A stretch of 64,000 bases of DNA. Source: Streptococcus hyovaginalis DSM 12219. GTDB taxonomy: Bacteria > Bacillota > Bacilli > Lactobacillales > Streptococcaceae. Positions 35,682-46,802 of this stretch are shown piece by piece. Under the pieces are notes generated by a model, which searched no databases, was not told where the DNA came from, and saw only the letters and a program-made list of their open reading frames with translations. The stretch spans positions 57,200 through 121,199 of the forward strand of contig NZ_ATVP01000007.1 in the NCBI RefSeq assembly GCF_000420785.1. The letters are read 5' to 3'. The position numbers and the translations under genes were made by a program. Positions within the stretch are counted from its first letter, which is position 1; each line of letters opens with the position of its first letter.

Positions 35682-37604
35682 TTATTCAGCAGCTAGAGCT
35701 TCGATTGGATTGAGTCGGGCAGCCTTGCTGGCAGGTGCAATGCTAGCAATTAGTGCAATTAAGATACCGATAATAACGGTAACGATGACAGCTGTTGGAG
35801 AGATTTGAATGATTTCTGATTTAATTGTCCCGTAAACCAGCTTGTTAACGGCTATTTGTGCCAAAAAGGCTGTGATAATAGCTAGAATGTTTGCGGAAAT
35901 CCCAAGTAGTAAACTTTCGTTGATAAAGAGACGGCGAATATCTTTGCGACGAGCTCCCATAGCACGTAAAATACCAATTTCTTTTGTTCGTTCAGAAACA
36001 CTCATATAAGTGGTTGCGATGATCATCAGGATGCTCACTAAGAGTGAGATGCCTGCAATAAGGGCTAAGACAACACTAACAATGTAGGTGACTTGTACGA
36101 TACTATCTAAAATATCACCGATACTGGCGACGCGGAAACGATTCTGTCCATTATTTTTGAGATTTCGAACAGCTTTTTGAGCCGCTTTGGTGTTGTTGAG
36201 GTCATCAACAGAAGCTGTTACAAAATTAGGTTCAAGATCGATATTGGCTTTGTTTGCCGCACCTTGTAAATCACCATAATTAACCATGTTATAGCTAGTG
36301 CTGGTTCCTGAAACAGTCAAGTCCTGTGTTAGCATACCTTTATCACCTAAGGGGAGGGTTAAGGTAACGGTTTTTCCAACAATTTTTTGAAACGATTTGC
36401 CGACAAGGCGTTTCGCTTGCGTTTCGGATAAGACGATTTCACCTGTTTTGGGATACTGTTTATTGGAAATACTATCTGCTAATAAGGTAGCATTTTTAGT
36501 AATCAGGTTGTTTGGTCCCTCTTGCTCGGTTTGACTCGACTGGGTTTTAGCATTAGCTTCCTGTCCTTTAAGCGTTACTTGGAAAGCAGGTGACATATAG
36601 CCTTTTTCGACTTTAGTGACATGCTTAACTTTGGCAACATCAGTCGCATCTTGCTCACTCATGCTAGATTGATCGGGTTTGAAAACTTGGAAAGCCTTAG
36701 GATTGGCGATGCCATCAATAAAACTATTCATGTAATTGGTGGCGCCATTTCCGAGACCAAGGAAAAACATGACTGAGAATAGCCCGATAGCTGTCCCAAT
36801 GGTTATCATGAGATTTTGTTTCCAAGCATTTCGAAAGTGGGCAAAGGCCATTTTCCAAATATCTCGTGTTTTGAGTGGACGAGCTGCAAATTCTTTTTGA
36901 GGAGCCGACTGACTAAAGGGTTCTCGAAGGCGTTCATCACCGATGACGCGACCATCAGCCAGACGGACAATGCGAGAGCCAGTATCAGCTACCTCTTGGG
37001 AGTGGGTAACGACAATCACTGTTTTGCCGCTTTTGGCAATCCCTTGTAAGAGTTTGAGGACTTCCTTGGTGTTTTGGCTATCTAAAGCTCCAGTAGGCTC
37101 ATCAGCGATAATAATGTCAGGATCACTGGCTAGAGCGCGTGCGATAGCTACCCGTTGCTTTTGGCCACCAGATAGTTGGGCTGGTTTTTTTCTACGGTGT
37201 TCATAAAGCCCGACTTGCTTGAGAAGTTCTTCGGCTCTTTTGACCTGTTCTTTGTGACTTAGCTTAGTCATCTGTAGGCTGGTCATGACATTTCCTAAGA
37301 CGCTAAGGTAATTAATTAGGTTAAAGGATTGAAAGATAAAGCCAATGGTATCACGTCGGTATTGATCCATGGACTTTTCTTTCTTATCTTTTTGACGCTG
37401 GCCATTGATAATAACGTCACCATCGTATGATCTGTCCAAACCACCGATGATGTTCATAAGGGTTGATTTTCCGCCGCCAGATTCTCCAAGAATGGAAATA
37501 AAATCCCCTTGGTCAAAAGTGAGGTCAATCCCTTTTAAAACAGGGAATTCTTCTTTACCTAGGTAGTAGGATTTATGAATATGTTGTAAGCTTAAGGTTG
37601 ACAT
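35682..37604 (-). CDS. MacB-like ABC transporter, ATPase fused to FtsX permease
   Basis: 640 residues. Residues 1-220 are a LolD/MacB-type ATPase with Walker [10 protein letters not shown], signature LSGGQKQR and [13 protein letters not shown]. Then come a first helix near 265, an outer MacB periplasmic-core-like domain of about 230 residues, and three FtsX helices at the end ([19 protein letters not shown]). Such proteins move peptides or signal envelope stress. Alone in its transcript; divergent from cinA. Confidence 0.88.
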   Translation of the reverse strand: MSTLSLQHIHKSYYLGKEEFPVLKGIDLTFDQGDFISILGESGGGKSTLMNIIGGLDRSYDGDVIINGQRQKDKKEKSMDQYRRDTIGFIFQSFNLINYLSVLGNVMTSLQMTKLSHKEQVKRAEELLKQVGLYEHRRKKPAQLSGGQKQRVAIARALASDPDIIIADEPTGALDSQNTKEVLKLLQGIAKSGKTVIVVTHSQEVADTGSRIVRLADGRVIGDERLREPFSQSAPQKEFAARPLKTRDIWKMAFAHFRNAWKQNLMITIGTAIGLFSVMFFLGLGNGATNYMNSFIDGIANPKAFQVFKPDQSSMSEQDATDVAKVKHVTKVEKGYMSPAFQVTLKGQEANAKTQSSQTEQEGPNNLITKNATLLADSISNKQYPKTGEIVLSETQAKRLVGKSFQKIVGKTVTLTLPLGDKGMLTQDLTVSGTSTSYNMVNYGDLQGAANKANIDLEPNFVTASVDDLNNTKAAQKAVRNLKNNGQNRFRVASIGDILDSIVQVTYIVSVVLALIAGISLLVSILMIIATTYMSVSERTKEIGILRAMGARRKDIRRLFINESLLLGISANILAIITAFLAQIAVNKLVYGTIKSEIIQISPTAVIVTVIIGILIALIASIAPASKAARLNPIEALAAE

Positions 37605-37741
37605 ACTTTCTCCTGATCATCTTTTAATGCAAAAGCGTAAGGTATTTAAACTGCTTACTAGTGTAACGCAATTTTCAGAAAAAATCAGTTATTTTACATA
37701 AACTAAAAGTTTGTCAAATTGTGATAAAATAAAAACAAGTT

Positions 37742-37749
37742 TTCGAATA
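37742..37749 (+). promoter_or_regulatory. Possible cin-box variant TTCGAATA
   Basis: One mismatch from TACGAATA, the SigX (ComX) promoter element. cinA-recA is a late competence operon in streptococci. It lies only 18 bp before the cinA start, which is short for a promoter, so confidence is low. Confidence 0.3.
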
Positions 37750-37766
37750 ATGAAGTAGGTGGATAT

Positions 37767-39023
37767 ATGAAAGCAGAGCTTATCGCCGTTGGCACAGAGA
37801 TCTTAACTGGTCAAATCGTGAATACCAATGCGCAATACCTGTCCGAAAAAATGGCAGAAATCGGTGTGGATGTCTATTTTCAAACGGCCGTTGGAGATAA
37901 TGAGGATCGCTTGAAGACTGTTATTGATCAGGCTTCTAAACGCAGTGATTTGGTGATCTTATGCGGGGGGCTAGGGCCGACCGAAGATGACTTAACCAAA
38001 CAAACCCTTGCAACCTATCTTGGTCGTGACTTAGTATTTGATACGGGTGCAGAAGAAAAGCTATCTGCATTCTTTGAGACACGTCCTCAATATGCTAGAA
38101 CGCCAAATAATGAACGCCAGGCGCAGATCATTGAAGGGTCAATTCCCATTCCTAATATCACCGGTTTAGCCGTAGGTGGTTTGGTCAGTGTTGATGGTGT
38201 GACTTACGTGGTTTTACCAGGACCTCCTAGTGAACTCAAGCCGATGGTTCGAGAAAGTCTTGTTCCCTTACTATCAAAGAGTGGTGAGCGATTGTATTCG
38301 CGCGTGTTACGCTTCTTTGGTATTGGTGAAAGTCAGTTGGTGACCGTTTTAGCTGACCTGATTGCACAACAGACAGATCCGACGCTGGCACCTTATGCTA
38401 AAACAGGTGAAGTGACTTTGCGTTTGTCGACTAAAGCTCCGAATCAGGCGGTTGCGGATGCGAAACTAGATGCTCTCGAGCAGCAGATTTTAAGAACTGA
38501 CGGCCTAGATGGTGTGCCATTACAAACCTCTTTATATGGCTATGGTGAGGACAATTCCTTGTCACAAGTGACGGTTGAGTTGCTAAAAGACAAGCATCAG
38601 TCACTTACAGCGGCTGAAAGTTTAACAGCTGGCCTTTTTCAATCAAGGATTGCTGATGTGGCTGGTGCATCTCAGGTTTTTCAAGGTGGGTTTGTGACCT
38701 ATAGTTTAGAACAAAAAGCAGCAATGTTAGGCATTTCAGAGGAAGATTTACACACTCATGGTGTTGTGAGTGATTTTACTGCAAGAGCTATGGCAGAAGC
38801 GGCGCGTGAAAAAGTTGGTTCAGACTTGGCAGTCTCTTTAACAGGTGTTGCAGGTCCAGATGATCTGGAGGGTCAGCCAGTCGGTACGGTCTTTATTGCC
38901 TTAGCTAGCTCCAAAGGCACTGAGGTGAGAAAGGTGCATATCGGTGGCCGCAGTCGATCGGATATTCGTCAAATTGCAGTCTTACATGCCTTGAATTTGG
39001 TTAGACAAACACTGTTGACATGA
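37767..39023 (+). CDS. cinA: Competence/damage-inducible protein CinA
   Basis: 418 residues. N-terminal MoaB-like domain ([31 protein letters not shown]) and C-terminal PncC domain ([30 protein letters not shown]). CinA has NMN amidohydrolase and pyrophosphatase activity and in streptococci binds RecA and takes it to the membrane during transformation. ATG 37767 follows AAGTAGGTGG. recA is 96 bp downstream. Confidence 0.95.
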   Translation: MKAELIAVGTEILTGQIVNTNAQYLSEKMAEIGVDVYFQTAVGDNEDRLKTVIDQASKRSDLVILCGGLGPTEDDLTKQTLATYLGRDLVFDTGAEEKLSAFFETRPQYARTPNNERQAQIIEGSIPIPNITGLAVGGLVSVDGVTYVVLPGPPSELKPMVRESLVPLLSKSGERLYSRVLRFFGIGESQLVTVLADLIAQQTDPTLAPYAKTGEVTLRLSTKAPNQAVADAKLDALEQQILRTDGLDGVPLQTSLYGYGEDNSLSQVTVELLKDKHQSLTAAESLTAGLFQSRIADVAGASQVFQGGFVTYSLEQKAAMLGISEEDLHTHGVVSDFTARAMAEAAREKVGSDLAVSLTGVAGPDDLEGQPVGTVFIALASSKGTEVRKVHIGGRSRSDIRQIAVLHALNLVRQTLLT

Positions 39024-39119
39024 TTATCTCCACTTAATTTGTTATAATAGAAAGGCTGAGTATTACCATGGGAGGGCTGCGTGTAGTTGCCATTCCCGAT
39101 ACAAGATGAGGAGACTATT

Positions 39120-40280
39120 TTGGCTAAAAAACAAAAAAAATTAGATGATATTTCTAAAAAATTTGGCGAAGAACGCCAGAAAGCACTTGATGATGCCTTA
39201 AAAATCATCGAAAAGGATTTCGGTAAAGGTGCCATCATGAAGCTTGGTGAACGTGCGGAACAAAAGGTTCAGGTGATGAGTTCAGGATCGTTGGCACTTG
39301 ATATTGCGCTTGGTGCAGGTGGTTACCCTAAAGGTCGTATCATTGAAATTTATGGCCCAGAGAGTTCTGGTAAGACAACGGTTGCCCTTCATGCGGTTGC
39401 TCAAGCTCAAAAAGAAGGTGGTATTGCGGCCTTTATCGATGCCGAGCATGCTTTGGATCCAGCCTATGCTCAAGCGCTTGGAGTCAATATTGATGAGTTG
39501 CTCTTATCACAACCTGACTCTGGAGAGCAAGGACTTGAAATCGCTGGTAAATTGATTGATTCAGGTGCGGTTGATTTGGTCGTTGTCGACTCTGTTGCGG
39601 CTCTTGTGCCACGAGCTGAGATCGATGGAGATATCGGCGATAGCCACGTTGGTTTGCAGGCGCGTATGATGAGCCAAGCGATGCGTAAACTATCAGCTTC
39701 TATCAATAAGACTAAAACCATTGCTATCTTTATCAACCAGTTGCGTGAAAAAGTTGGGGTCATGTTTGGTAATCCAGAAACAACTCCAGGTGGACGTGCT
39801 TTGAAGTTTTATTCATCAGTGCGTTTAGACGTTCGTGGTAATACGCAAATTAAAGGGTCTGGTGATAAAAAAGACCAGAATGTTGGTAAAGAAACTAAAA
39901 TCAAGGTTGTTAAAAACAAAGTTGCACCACCTTTTAAAGAAGCATTTGTGGAAATCATGTACGGTGAGGGAATCTCTCGTACAGGGGAATTGGTTAAAAT
40001 TGCCAGTGATTTAGGGATCATCCAAAAAGCAGGGGCTTGGTTCTCTTACAATGGTGAAAAGATTGGTCAAGGTTCTGAAAACGCTAAAAAATATTTGGCT
40101 GAAAATCCAGAAGTCTTTGATGAAATTGACCAAAAAGTTCGTGTCCATTTCGGTTTGATCGAAGCGCCAGAAGAAGCAGACAAAGCTGATGCTGCTAAAG
40201 ACCAGGAGCAAGCAAGCGAAAACTCTCAAGCAGATGAGTTGGTTTTAGATTTAGATACTGAAATCGAAATTGAGGAGTGA
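39120..40280 (+). CDS. recA: Recombinase RecA
   Basis: 386 residues from TTG 39120, preceded by GAGGAGAC; the product starts [10 protein letters not shown], as in other streptococci. Walker [21 protein letters not shown], and [20 protein letters not shown] (loop L2) are all present, with an acidic tail ending EIEIEE. The upstream ATG at 39087 has no ribosome site. A -10 TATAAT lies near 39044, so recA also has its own promoter. Confidence 0.97.
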   Translation: MAKKQKKLDDISKKFGEERQKALDDALKIIEKDFGKGAIMKLGERAEQKVQVMSSGSLALDIALGAGGYPKGRIIEIYGPESSGKTTVALHAVAQAQKEGGIAAFIDAEHALDPAYAQALGVNIDELLLSQPDSGEQGLEIAGKLIDSGAVDLVVVDSVAALVPRAEIDGDIGDSHVGLQARMMSQAMRKLSASINKTKTIAIFINQLREKVGVMFGNPETTPGGRALKFYSSVRLDVRGNTQIKGSGDKKDQNVGKETKIKVVKNKVAPPFKEAFVEIMYGEGISRTGELVKIASDLGIIQKAGAWFSYNGEKIGQGSENAKKYLAENPEVFDEIDQKVRVHFGLIEAPEEADKADAAKDQEQASENSQADELVLDLDTEIEIEE

Positions 40281-40342
40281 TAAGGTCCGGGTGACCTTAT
40301 CAGCCCCGTTCAACCTAGCTATTTCTTGCTTGTAGAAACTGT

Positions 40343-40375
40343 AAAAGAATTCAGGGATTTCTTGAATTCTTTTTT
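40343..40375 (+). terminator. recA terminator
   Basis: AAAGAATTCA (40344-40353) pairs with TGAATTCTTT (40363-40372), followed by T-run. A second hairpin without T-run starts at the recA stop (TGATAAGGTC/GACCTTATCA, 40278-40302). Confidence 0.8.
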
Positions 40376-40517
40376 CATAGGTTAAGAAAAGTTTAAGTTT
40401 TTATCTATTTTTACAGTAATTTCTTGACAAAATCAAAAATAGGTCCAGAGACCTATATCTTTGTAAGATGTGAGATGCTATAATAAACCTATCATGGGAT
40501 AGAAAGTGAGAATGTAC

Positions 40518-40916
40518 ATGATTAAAATTTATACCATCTCAAGTTGCACGAGCTGTAAGAAAGCAAAAACCTGGCTCAATGCGCATAAGCTCCCTTATAA
40601 AGAACAGAACTTAGGAAAAGAAACACTTACTAAAGAAGAGATCTTGGCTATTTTGGCTAAAACAGAAAATGGCATTGAGAGTATTGTCTCTTCGAAAAAC
40701 CGCTATGCTAAAGCGTTGAACTTTGATATCGAGGACCTTCCTCTCAGTCAAGTGATTGATTTGATTCAGGAAAATCCACGTATTTTGAAGAGCCCTATTT
40801 TGATTGATGATAAGCGTCTTCAGGTTGGTTATAAGGAAGATGATATTCGCGCCTTCTTACCGCGAAATATCCGCAATGTTGAGAACGAACAGGCACGATT
40901 ACGCGCAGCTTTATAA
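40518..40916 (+). CDS. spx: Global regulator Spx
   Basis: 132 residues from ATG 40518 (MIKIYTISSCTSC), chosen for its spacing from AAAGTGAG; two earlier starts are in frame. The CxxC redox switch is at residues 10-13. ArsC-like fold with ILKSPILIDDKRLQVGYKED. Spx binds the RNA polymerase alpha subunit and redirects it under thiol stress. The cinA-recA-spx order is standard for streptococci, where it represses competence. Confidence 0.95.
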   Translation: MIKIYTISSCTSCKKAKTWLNAHKLPYKEQNLGKETLTKEEILAILAKTENGIESIVSSKNRYAKALNFDIEDLPLSQVIDLIQENPRILKSPILIDDKRLQVGYKEDDIRAFLPRNIRNVENEQARLRAAL

Positions 40917-40930
40917 GAAAAATAACAGGA

Positions 40931-40970
40931 AAAAACGTCTGGTCAATGTGGCTAGACGTTCTTTTATTTT
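40931..40970. terminator. Terminator between spx and the deacetylase gene
   Basis: AACGTCT (40934-40940) and AGACGTT (40954-40960) with A and T runs on either side; serves both convergent genes. Confidence 0.75.
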
Positions 40971-42099
40971 AGTGGCTTTTAGCTCTTAAGAAGTCAGAGA
41001 TATGAGAAACACCAAAGGAAAGTGCTTTTTCATTTGGGCTCATTTTAGCATGATGTAGTGGGTAGGGGGTATCAATACCGAGCCAAAACATAACTCCTGG
41101 AATTTTATTTAAGAGATAACCAAAATCTTCTCCAGTCATGGCTGGTAGACAATCGATGAGGTTAATCTCCGGAGCATTTTGGAAGAAGGTCATGAGTTCC
41201 TGAGCAAGAGTAGGATCGTTTTCTACAGGGAGATAACCGCTAGGTTGTAGTTTGATATCAACTGCCATGCCAAAGCTTGCCGCTACTCCTTCAGCAATTG
41301 CTCGAACCCGATTTTGGATATGAAGGTTCATGTCTTGACTCAGTGCCCGGATAGTTCCGTGGAGTTTAGCCGTTTCTGAAATGACGTTATTGGTAGTCCC
41401 CGCATGCATGGAACCAATAGTGACAACCCCACCTTCAATCGGATCGACATTACGGCTGACAACTGTTTGAACCTGTGTGATAAAGTAAGCTGCCGCTACG
41501 AGAGCATCATTGGATTGGTGTGGAAAGGCTGCATGTCCACCTTTGCCCTTGAAAGTGATCTCTATTGTACAAGTTCCTGCAAATAGCGTTCCAGTGTTTG
41601 TTGCAATATCGCCAACGTTTAGATCAGGCCGAACATGAAGCCCGTAGAATTCATCTGGTTTCCAGTCGCCAAAGGCGCCGTCTTCATACATAAGCATACC
41701 GCCGGCAAGATTTTCCTCTGCGGGTTGGAAGAGAAAGAGCAAGTTTTCTTTGGGTTGTATCTGTGTCAGTTGTTCAAGCAATCCTAGAGCAATAGTCATG
41801 TGCATGTCGTGACCACAAGCATGCATACGACCATCATGCTGACTAGCGAAATCTAAACCTGTTTCCTCAGTAATTGGTAGACCATCGATATCTGTGCGCC
41901 AGCCAATGGTTTTTGTCGCGGCATAACCCTCAATAAAGACGAGTATGCCTGTTTGCCATGTTTTTTGCTTGATAAAGGGTTTGTCTTTGGTTAATTCGTC
42001 AATTCTTGCGAGGAGATAGGCTTGGGTTTTGAATTCTTCTAAGCCGATTTCAGGGATTTGATGAAGGTCTCGTCTAATTTGGATTAAATCTAAAGCCAT
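40969..42099 (-). CDS. N-acetyldiaminopimelate deacetylase
   Basis: 376 residues of the M20D metallopeptidase family: [23 protein letters not shown] (metal Cys/His), [10 protein letters not shown] (catalytic Glu) and [10 protein letters not shown]. Next to dapH, it is best assigned to the acetylase branch of lysine synthesis, where it removes acetate from N-acetyl-diaminopimelate. The product feeds lysine and peptidoglycan. It follows dapH after a hairpin in the same leftward direction. Confidence 0.88.
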   Translation of the reverse strand: MALDLIQIRRDLHQIPEIGLEEFKTQAYLLARIDELTKDKPFIKQKTWQTGILVFIEGYAATKTIGWRTDIDGLPITEETGLDFASQHDGRMHACGHDMHMTIALGLLEQLTQIQPKENLLFLFQPAEENLAGGMLMYEDGAFGDWKPDEFYGLHVRPDLNVGDIATNTGTLFAGTCTIEITFKGKGGHAAFPHQSNDALVAAAYFITQVQTVVSRNVDPIEGGVVTIGSMHAGTTNNVISETAKLHGTIRALSQDMNLHIQNRVRAIAEGVAASFGMAVDIKLQPSGYLPVENDPTLAQELMTFFQNAPEINLIDCLPAMTGEDFGYLLNKIPGVMFWLGIDTPYPLHHAKMSPNEKALSFGVSHISDFLRAKSH

Positions 42100-42121
42100 A
42101 ATAATACTTCCTAGTGGTGAT

Positions 42122-42145
42122 AAAAGCTGAGCATTGCTCAGCTTT
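42122..42145 (-). terminator. Hairpin between dapH and the deacetylase gene
   Basis: AAAGCTGAGC and GCTCAGCTTT with a three-base loop; the leftward side ends in TTTT. It may cause partial termination inside the operon. Confidence 0.55.
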
Positions 42146-42153
42146 CTTAGTTT

Positions 42154-42852
42154 TTAGAGGTTACGAAGAGCATCTTCCAGTGCAGTTTTTTGTTGGGTTT
42201 TTTCATCAATTTCTTTAATAACTCGTGCAGGAACTCCCGCTACAACCACGTTTTCTGGAACATCTTGAGTGACGATTGCGCCTGCAGCAACCACAGCACC
42301 ATTACCGATTTGAACACCTTCGATAACGACAGCATTAGCTCCGACAAGAACATTGTCACCGACGCGAACAGGCTCTGCCGAAGCAGGCTCGATGACACCG
42401 GCAAGAACGGCACCTGCACCGATGTGGCTATTTTTTCCAACCGTTGCGCGGCCACCTAGGATAGCTCCCATATCAATCATAGTACCTGAACCAATCTCAG
42501 CTCCAATATTGATGACAGCTCCCATCATAACGACGGCATTGTCTTTGATGGTTACTTGATCACGGATGATAGCTCCTGGCTCAATACGCGCATTGAGATG
42601 ACGCTTGTCTAGAAGGGGAACGGCGGAATTGCGGCCATCTTGTTCGACGACATAGTCGACATTTTCAGTTAGGTTAGTCAGTAGTGGCTCAATATCTTTC
42701 CAATCACCAAAAAGCACATTGCCTAACTTGGTCACTGATGCTGGGACCTCAGTTGCTAAATTTCCTTCAAAAGTCACCTTAACATTGGTTTTCTTTTCAG
42801 CGTTTCCGATAAAAGCAATAATTTCTTGTGCCGACATTTTTTGTGCAGTCAT
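42154..42852 (-). CDS. dapH: Tetrahydrodipicolinate N-acetyltransferase
   Basis: 232 residues. The C-terminal 150 are left-handed beta-helix hexapeptide repeats ([48 protein letters not shown]), and the N-terminus is the DapH-specific domain. It acetylates tetrahydrodipicolinate in lysine/diaminopimelate synthesis. ATG 42852 follows GGAGATACTC. First gene of the two-gene dap unit. Confidence 0.93.
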   Translation of the reverse strand: MTAQKMSAQEIIAFIGNAEKKTNVKVTFEGNLATEVPASVTKLGNVLFGDWKDIEPLLTNLTENVDYVVEQDGRNSAVPLLDKRHLNARIEPGAIIRDQVTIKDNAVVMMGAVINIGAEIGSGTMIDMGAILGGRATVGKNSHIGAGAVLAGVIEPASAEPVRVGDNVLVGANAVVIEGVQIGNGAVVAAGAIVTQDVPENVVVAGVPARVIKEIDEKTQQKTALEDALRNL

Positions 42853-42920
42853 GAGTATCTCCTTGAACGTTAATGCTCTTATTATATCAAATAGTCAGAA
42901 AATTTGAAAACAAATGAGTA

Positions 42921-42942
42921 AAAAAGACCTCGCTAGGAGGTC
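42921..42942 (-). terminator. Terminator of the DUF4352 gene
   Basis: Read leftward, GACCTC-CTAGC-GAGGTC is followed by TTTTTT. Confidence 0.75.
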
Positions 42943-42948
42943 GGAAGG

Positions 42949-43497
42949 TTATTTATTTAAATTGACGAGACCTGTTTCTGTTCCCCAGAAGCCAGTTTGA
43001 ACTTGTAATTGGAGAGCAGGGTCGCTAACAACCTCAGGAGTAATATCGAAAACAACATTGCTTGTTAAAGAATTTCCTGGATTTATTTCCTCTAGAAAGA
43101 AACTATTGTCATCATTTGCGTATATCGCAGCGGTTGAGTCGCTTTTATACTCAGTTTTTCCTTTGTATAGCTTGAAGAAATCATCGCTGACGCTAAGAGC
43201 CTCATCACCGTTATTTTTGATTGTTATATTGACTAAGAGAAAGACACCGCTAGCTGTCTCATTAAGGAATTCATCACCAACAGTATTAGTTTGAGACAGG
43301 GAATTTACGGTGTATTCAACATCTCCTACTTTAAATGTTTGTCCCACAGAATAAGTTTTTTTCTTCTTACTTTTCTTCTTTTTCGTTTTGGCTTCAACTG
43401 TTTTAGGTTGAAAGGGTGTTATAAATGTTTCACTAAAGCTTGCAAAACCAAGTAGACTAATTGCAACTATTGAGATGAAAACTTTTCTTGATTTCAT
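42949..43497 (-). CDS. Secreted DUF4352-type protein
   Basis: 182 residues with a signal peptide (MKSRKVFISIVAISLLGFAS), a very Lys-rich stretch after it (AKTKKKKSKKKKTYSVG) and a beta-rich immunoglobulin-like DUF4352 domain (FKVGDVEYTVNSL, LLVNITIKNNGDEALSV, SNVVFDITPE). There is no lipobox Cys, so it is probably released or held at the wall by charge. Function unknown; related proteins are stress- or adhesion-linked. Single gene with own terminator. Confidence 0.75.
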   Translation of the reverse strand: MKSRKVFISIVAISLLGFASFSETFITPFQPKTVEAKTKKKKSKKKKTYSVGQTFKVGDVEYTVNSLSQTNTVGDEFLNETASGVFLLVNITIKNNGDEALSVSDDFFKLYKGKTEYKSDSTAAIYANDDNSFFLEEINPGNSLTSNVVFDITPEVVSDPALQLQVQTGFWGTETGLVNLNK

Positions 43498-43616
43498 AAT
43501 TAATCTCCTTTATAGATTAAAATATTTTCACAAAAATTATATCAATGTCTAGATGTCTAGTCAAGCCTGTCACAAGTGGTTTTACAGCGTTTTCAAAAAA
43601 ATATCCTAAGGGTCTC

Positions 43617-43640
43617 AAAAAGCCCCTTTCGGGGCTTTTT
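43617..43640 (-). terminator. Terminator of the sorbitol operon
   Basis: AAAAAGCCCC-TTTC-GGGGCTTTTT; placed right behind the last gene of the leftward operon. Confidence 0.9.
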
Positions 43641-43650
43641 ATGCATAGAC

Positions 43651-44328
43651 TTACAGTTGATTAATCTGCTTTTCTCCGTGAATAGCCTTCCAATCCAATT
43701 GAAAATCATCGATTGCTTTTAATATGGTATTTGAAGAAAGCAGTTGTTCGACTAATTCAGGTGAAAAGGTGATTGCTTGAGCTCCAGAATCAAAGGTAGC
43801 ATTGATTTGCTCAATAGTTTTGTAACTAGCTCCTAAAATTTTACTGTTACTGTTGGTGCGCTCTATTTCTTGACGAAGAGATAGAACGACGTTTTTTGAA
43901 TTAGTTCCTAAGATTTCCATACGGTTGTAATAAGGTGCTAAATAGTCAACTCCTGAGGCAATAGCAAGAAAACCTTGTAATTTTGTGTAAATAGCAGTTG
44001 CTGTAACATTGATTTTTTGTTTTTTAAGTTCTTTAATTGCTTTTAGTCCTTCAATAGTGACGGGAACTTTGATGTATACTGATGAGTCTATGGCATCTAA
44101 AATAGCATGAGCTTCTTTGAGCATTTCTTCAGAAGTCGTAGCAGTTACCTGAACATGGAGAGTTTGTTCGATGCCGATTATATCTCTGATTTTTCTAAGG
44201 TGAGCAAAGAAGTCAATCGATCCTTCTTTTTTTAAGATTGATGGATTGGTTGTTACGCCACTAAGGGGTAATACATTTTACAAGGTTTTAATTTTAGAAA
44301 TATTTGCAGTATCTATTAGTAATTCCAT
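43651..44328 (-). pseudogene. Transaldolase/fructose-6-phosphate aldolase-like gene with premature stop
   Basis: The frame from ATG 44328 begins MELLIDTANISKIKTL, then TAA (44280-44278), then NVLPLSGVTTNPSILKKEGS and so on to 43651, where the product ends HGEKQINQL. The full protein would have about 225 residues, the size of FsaA/TalC, with KVPVTIEGL (catalytic Lys) intact. The single stop at codon 17 breaks it unless a downstream start is used. It is the last gene of the sorbitol operon. Confidence 0.82.
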
Positions 44329-44343
44329 AGGTTCGATGACCTC

Positions 44344-44709
44344 TTAATCTATAATTTTAACAAGTGTACCGGTGTTTAAGTCAGGAAGCTCTTCTGCTGA
44401 AACATGTAGAGTGCCCGGCAAAGAACCCTCTTTAGATCCGTCAAAAGCAATGGTAATATGGCCTAAATTATTAAGGTTTTTTTCAACAATTTCTCCGACT
44501 GCTGTGATTGGAAAAGATTTGTCATTAATTAAGACTGTTCCCCCTGGTCGTATTGAACCAGATAAGTTTTTGTTATCAATTGTAAAACAGTATTCTGCTA
44601 AGTCAGCTGGAGCACCTTCTCCGAAGAGGATAATCATGTTAGCACCTTCAAGCATACCTTTGGCTTCGGGCCCAACAGCTGTCACAGTGGTTTCAAAAAT
44701 AGTTGGCAT
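44344..44709 (-). CDS. srlB: PTS glucitol/sorbitol enzyme IIA
   Basis: 121 residues from ATG 44709 (MPTIFETTVTAVGPEAKGM), as in GutB/SrlB; the longer frame has no ribosome site. FGEGAPADLAEYCF and SIRPGGTVLINDKSFPITAV are family marks. It passes phosphate from HPr to the IIB domain. It lies between srlE and the broken aldolase gene in the sorbitol operon. Confidence 0.92.
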   Translation of the reverse strand: MPTIFETTVTAVGPEAKGMLEGANMIILFGEGAPADLAEYCFTIDNKNLSGSIRPGGTVLINDKSFPITAVGEIVEKNLNNLGHITIAFDGSKEGSLPGTLHVSAEELPDLNTGTLVKIID

Positions 44710-44741
44710 AATACATTTCTTTCTAATTATTTTAATTAAGT

Positions 44742-45725
44742 TTATTGGTAGAGTCCGATGCTCGCAATCCATGCAACAAGTACACGAGGGACACCGTTCA
44801 AGAATCGAGAGTAAAGAACAGAAGGGACACCAACTTCAACAGTTTCTGACTCAGCTTCAGACAAACCAAGGGCAACCGGGATAAAGTCGCATCCATTTTG
44901 TGTATTGATAGCAAAGAGAGCTGGAAGAGCCATCTGTGGAGGGATATTTCCTTTTCCAATTTCCACGCCAATCAGTGTTCCAATGATTTGGGAAATAACA
45001 GCCCCAGGACCTAAGAGTGGTGATAAGAAAGGTAATGAGCAGATGAAGCCAATGATGACTAGTCCCCATACATTACCAGCTAGTGGAACCATTAATTTTG
45101 CTATCCAATTACCAACACCAGAGCCATTAATTATCCCAATGAGAAGTGAAACAAAGGCCATAAAAGGAAGGATAGTGTTAAGCATGGTCTGAATGGCGTC
45201 ACGTGCTGCTTGATTAAAGATAGCAACAATTTTTCCTGCACCCATACCAATACGTGCAACAAAGCTTTGTTCAGCACGTTGTTCGGTGATTTTCTTAGAG
45301 GTATCATAAGTATTGGTTTTGGTTGGATTAGTTGCTATTGTTGTCGCGTTTTCAGAAGTAGATGAAATTTGCTCCAATCCAACAGCAGAAACATAAATGC
45401 CCTCAGTAATATACTGTGCTAAGGGACCAGATTTACCTGTTGCAATGACGTTGATTGTAGGGATACCTTTTTTAGGATAGATGCCACAACGTAGTGTACC
45501 GCCACAATCTATAATAGCCAAAGCAATTTCATTATCTGGGATAGAGGTTTTAAATCCATTGACGGGTTCCATACCGGTTAAATCAGCAATTTTATCGACA
45601 ATTGCTGGCTTTTCGCCACCACCAACAATATAAATGAACTTGTGCTTCTCTTCTGTTGGTGTAATAACTAATGGTCCTCCAAAACCACCACTACCTTTAA
45701 GAACTTTAATGCTATTATATGTCAT
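44742..45725 (-). CDS. srlE: PTS glucitol/sorbitol enzyme IIBC
   Basis: 327 residues: N-terminal IIB domain ([17 protein letters not shown], phospho-Cys in [13 protein letters not shown]) and C-terminal part of the membrane channel with about four helices ([34 protein letters not shown]). Together with SrlA it forms the sorbitol permease. 21 bp behind srlA. Confidence 0.94.
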   Translation of the reverse strand: MTYNSIKVLKGSGGFGGPLVITPTEEKHKFIYIVGGGEKPAIVDKIADLTGMEPVNGFKTSIPDNEIALAIIDCGGTLRCGIYPKKGIPTINVIATGKSGPLAQYITEGIYVSAVGLEQISSTSENATTIATNPTKTNTYDTSKKITEQRAEQSFVARIGMGAGKIVAIFNQAARDAIQTMLNTILPFMAFVSLLIGIINGSGVGNWIAKLMVPLAGNVWGLVIIGFICSLPFLSPLLGPGAVISQIIGTLIGVEIGKGNIPPQMALPALFAINTQNGCDFIPVALGLSEAESETVEVGVPSVLYSRFLNGVPRVLVAWIASIGLYQ

Positions 45726-45746
45726 AACTTTTCTCCTATTCTATTC

Positions 45747-46289
45747 TTAATTCAATGTTTTGCTTAATGTTACACCTTGTTGTTTACATACCCAAGCAGT
45801 TGTAAAGTCTGTAACCCAACCAGAAAAGAAATTCATTAGAATCCCAACAAGCATATAACGAATAGCTAAATCCATTGTGTTTAACCCAAGTGTCTCAATA
45901 CCGGAAGCGATTCCTAACCAAACAAATAACTCACCTGGATTAATATGTGGAAATACACCATTAGATGTATGACAGAACTGCATTTGAGAAGCGACATAGC
46001 CTGGTTTGTAGAACTCTGGCATAAATCGTCCCATTGAAATAGCCATTGGATTACCAAGCATAAAAGCAGAAATAAATGGTAATATCATGTAGCGACTAAT
46101 AGGGTTTTTAGCTGAAATTTGTGCTAATTTATTAACTTTATCTTCTCCAAGTAAAGCAATAAATGCATTCATAGCGACTAAGAGCATAAGGACAACAGGA
46201 ACAATTCCAGTCATCCAACTGATAAAGGTCTCTCCACCAAGCTGAAAGAGCTTCATAAATCCTTCTGCAAAACGGATAATATAATCCAT
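45747..46289 (-). CDS. srlA: PTS glucitol/sorbitol enzyme IIC
   Basis: 180 residues with about four membrane helices: YIIRFAEGFMKLFQLGGETF, LGNPMAISMGRFMPEFYKPG, CHTSNGVFPHINPGELFVWL. This is the first part of the split membrane channel. ATG 46289 follows AAAGGAGGAGA. Sits between gutM and srlE. Confidence 0.94.
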   Translation of the reverse strand: MDYIIRFAEGFMKLFQLGGETFISWMTGIVPVVLMLLVAMNAFIALLGEDKVNKLAQISAKNPISRYMILPFISAFMLGNPMAISMGRFMPEFYKPGYVASQMQFCHTSNGVFPHINPGELFVWLGIASGIETLGLNTMDLAIRYMLVGILMNFFSGWVTDFTTAWVCKQQGVTLSKTLN

Positions 46290-46322
46290 ATTCTCCTCCT
46301 TTTTGAGTATGACTCTAATAAT

Positions 46323-46802
46323 CTATTGTTTTGTTACTTGAGACTTTAAATGTGTTACTAGTAGTTTAATATTGTTTTTGGTATCGGCTATTAAATTTTG
46401 TTGTCTCCTCTCTGTATAAGTTCCAGCATCGATTGTTAGAAATACATTTCTAGCGTCTTCGATGGCAATTTGTGTTAATTTATTTTCTTGACGAACCGTT
46501 GGATGATAGTGATCAAGATAATGTAAATCTTGGTTTACGTACTGAGGAAGCTCTTTGAAGTGTGCTCCCACTGTAACTCCTTGCATTTTTCTAGCATCTA
46601 AAATGATTCCGCTGCTATCTATAGCAAACATAACAATCGTTCCAGATTTAATTTTTCCTGATCGACGACCAATTGCTACGCGCCCTTTTTGGCGTAATTC
46701 ATGATAAACTTCATTAAAGTGTTTAAGCTGTCTCATGCCAAGTATGATTTGAAAGACGTAGGCAAGAGCAATAATGATTGTTAGTACAATAATAGGGCTC
46801 AT
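46323..46802 (-). CDS. gutM: Sorbitol operon activator GutM
   Basis: 159 residues; one N-terminal membrane helix (IIVLTIIIALAYVFQIILG) and a soluble domain with GRRSGKIKSGTIVMFAID, as in GutM/SrlM. It starts with a 4-bp overlap with the regulator gene (46799-46802), so translation is coupled. In E. coli GutM activates the sorbitol operon; in streptococci it is thought to work with GutR. Confidence 0.88.
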   Translation of the reverse strand: MSPIIVLTIIIALAYVFQIILGMRQLKHFNEVYHELRQKGRVAIGRRSGKIKSGTIVMFAIDSSGIILDARKMQGVTVGAHFKELPQYVNQDLHYLDHYHPTVRQENKLTQIAIEDARNVFLTIDAGTYTERRQQNLIADTKNNIKLLVTHLKSQVTKQ

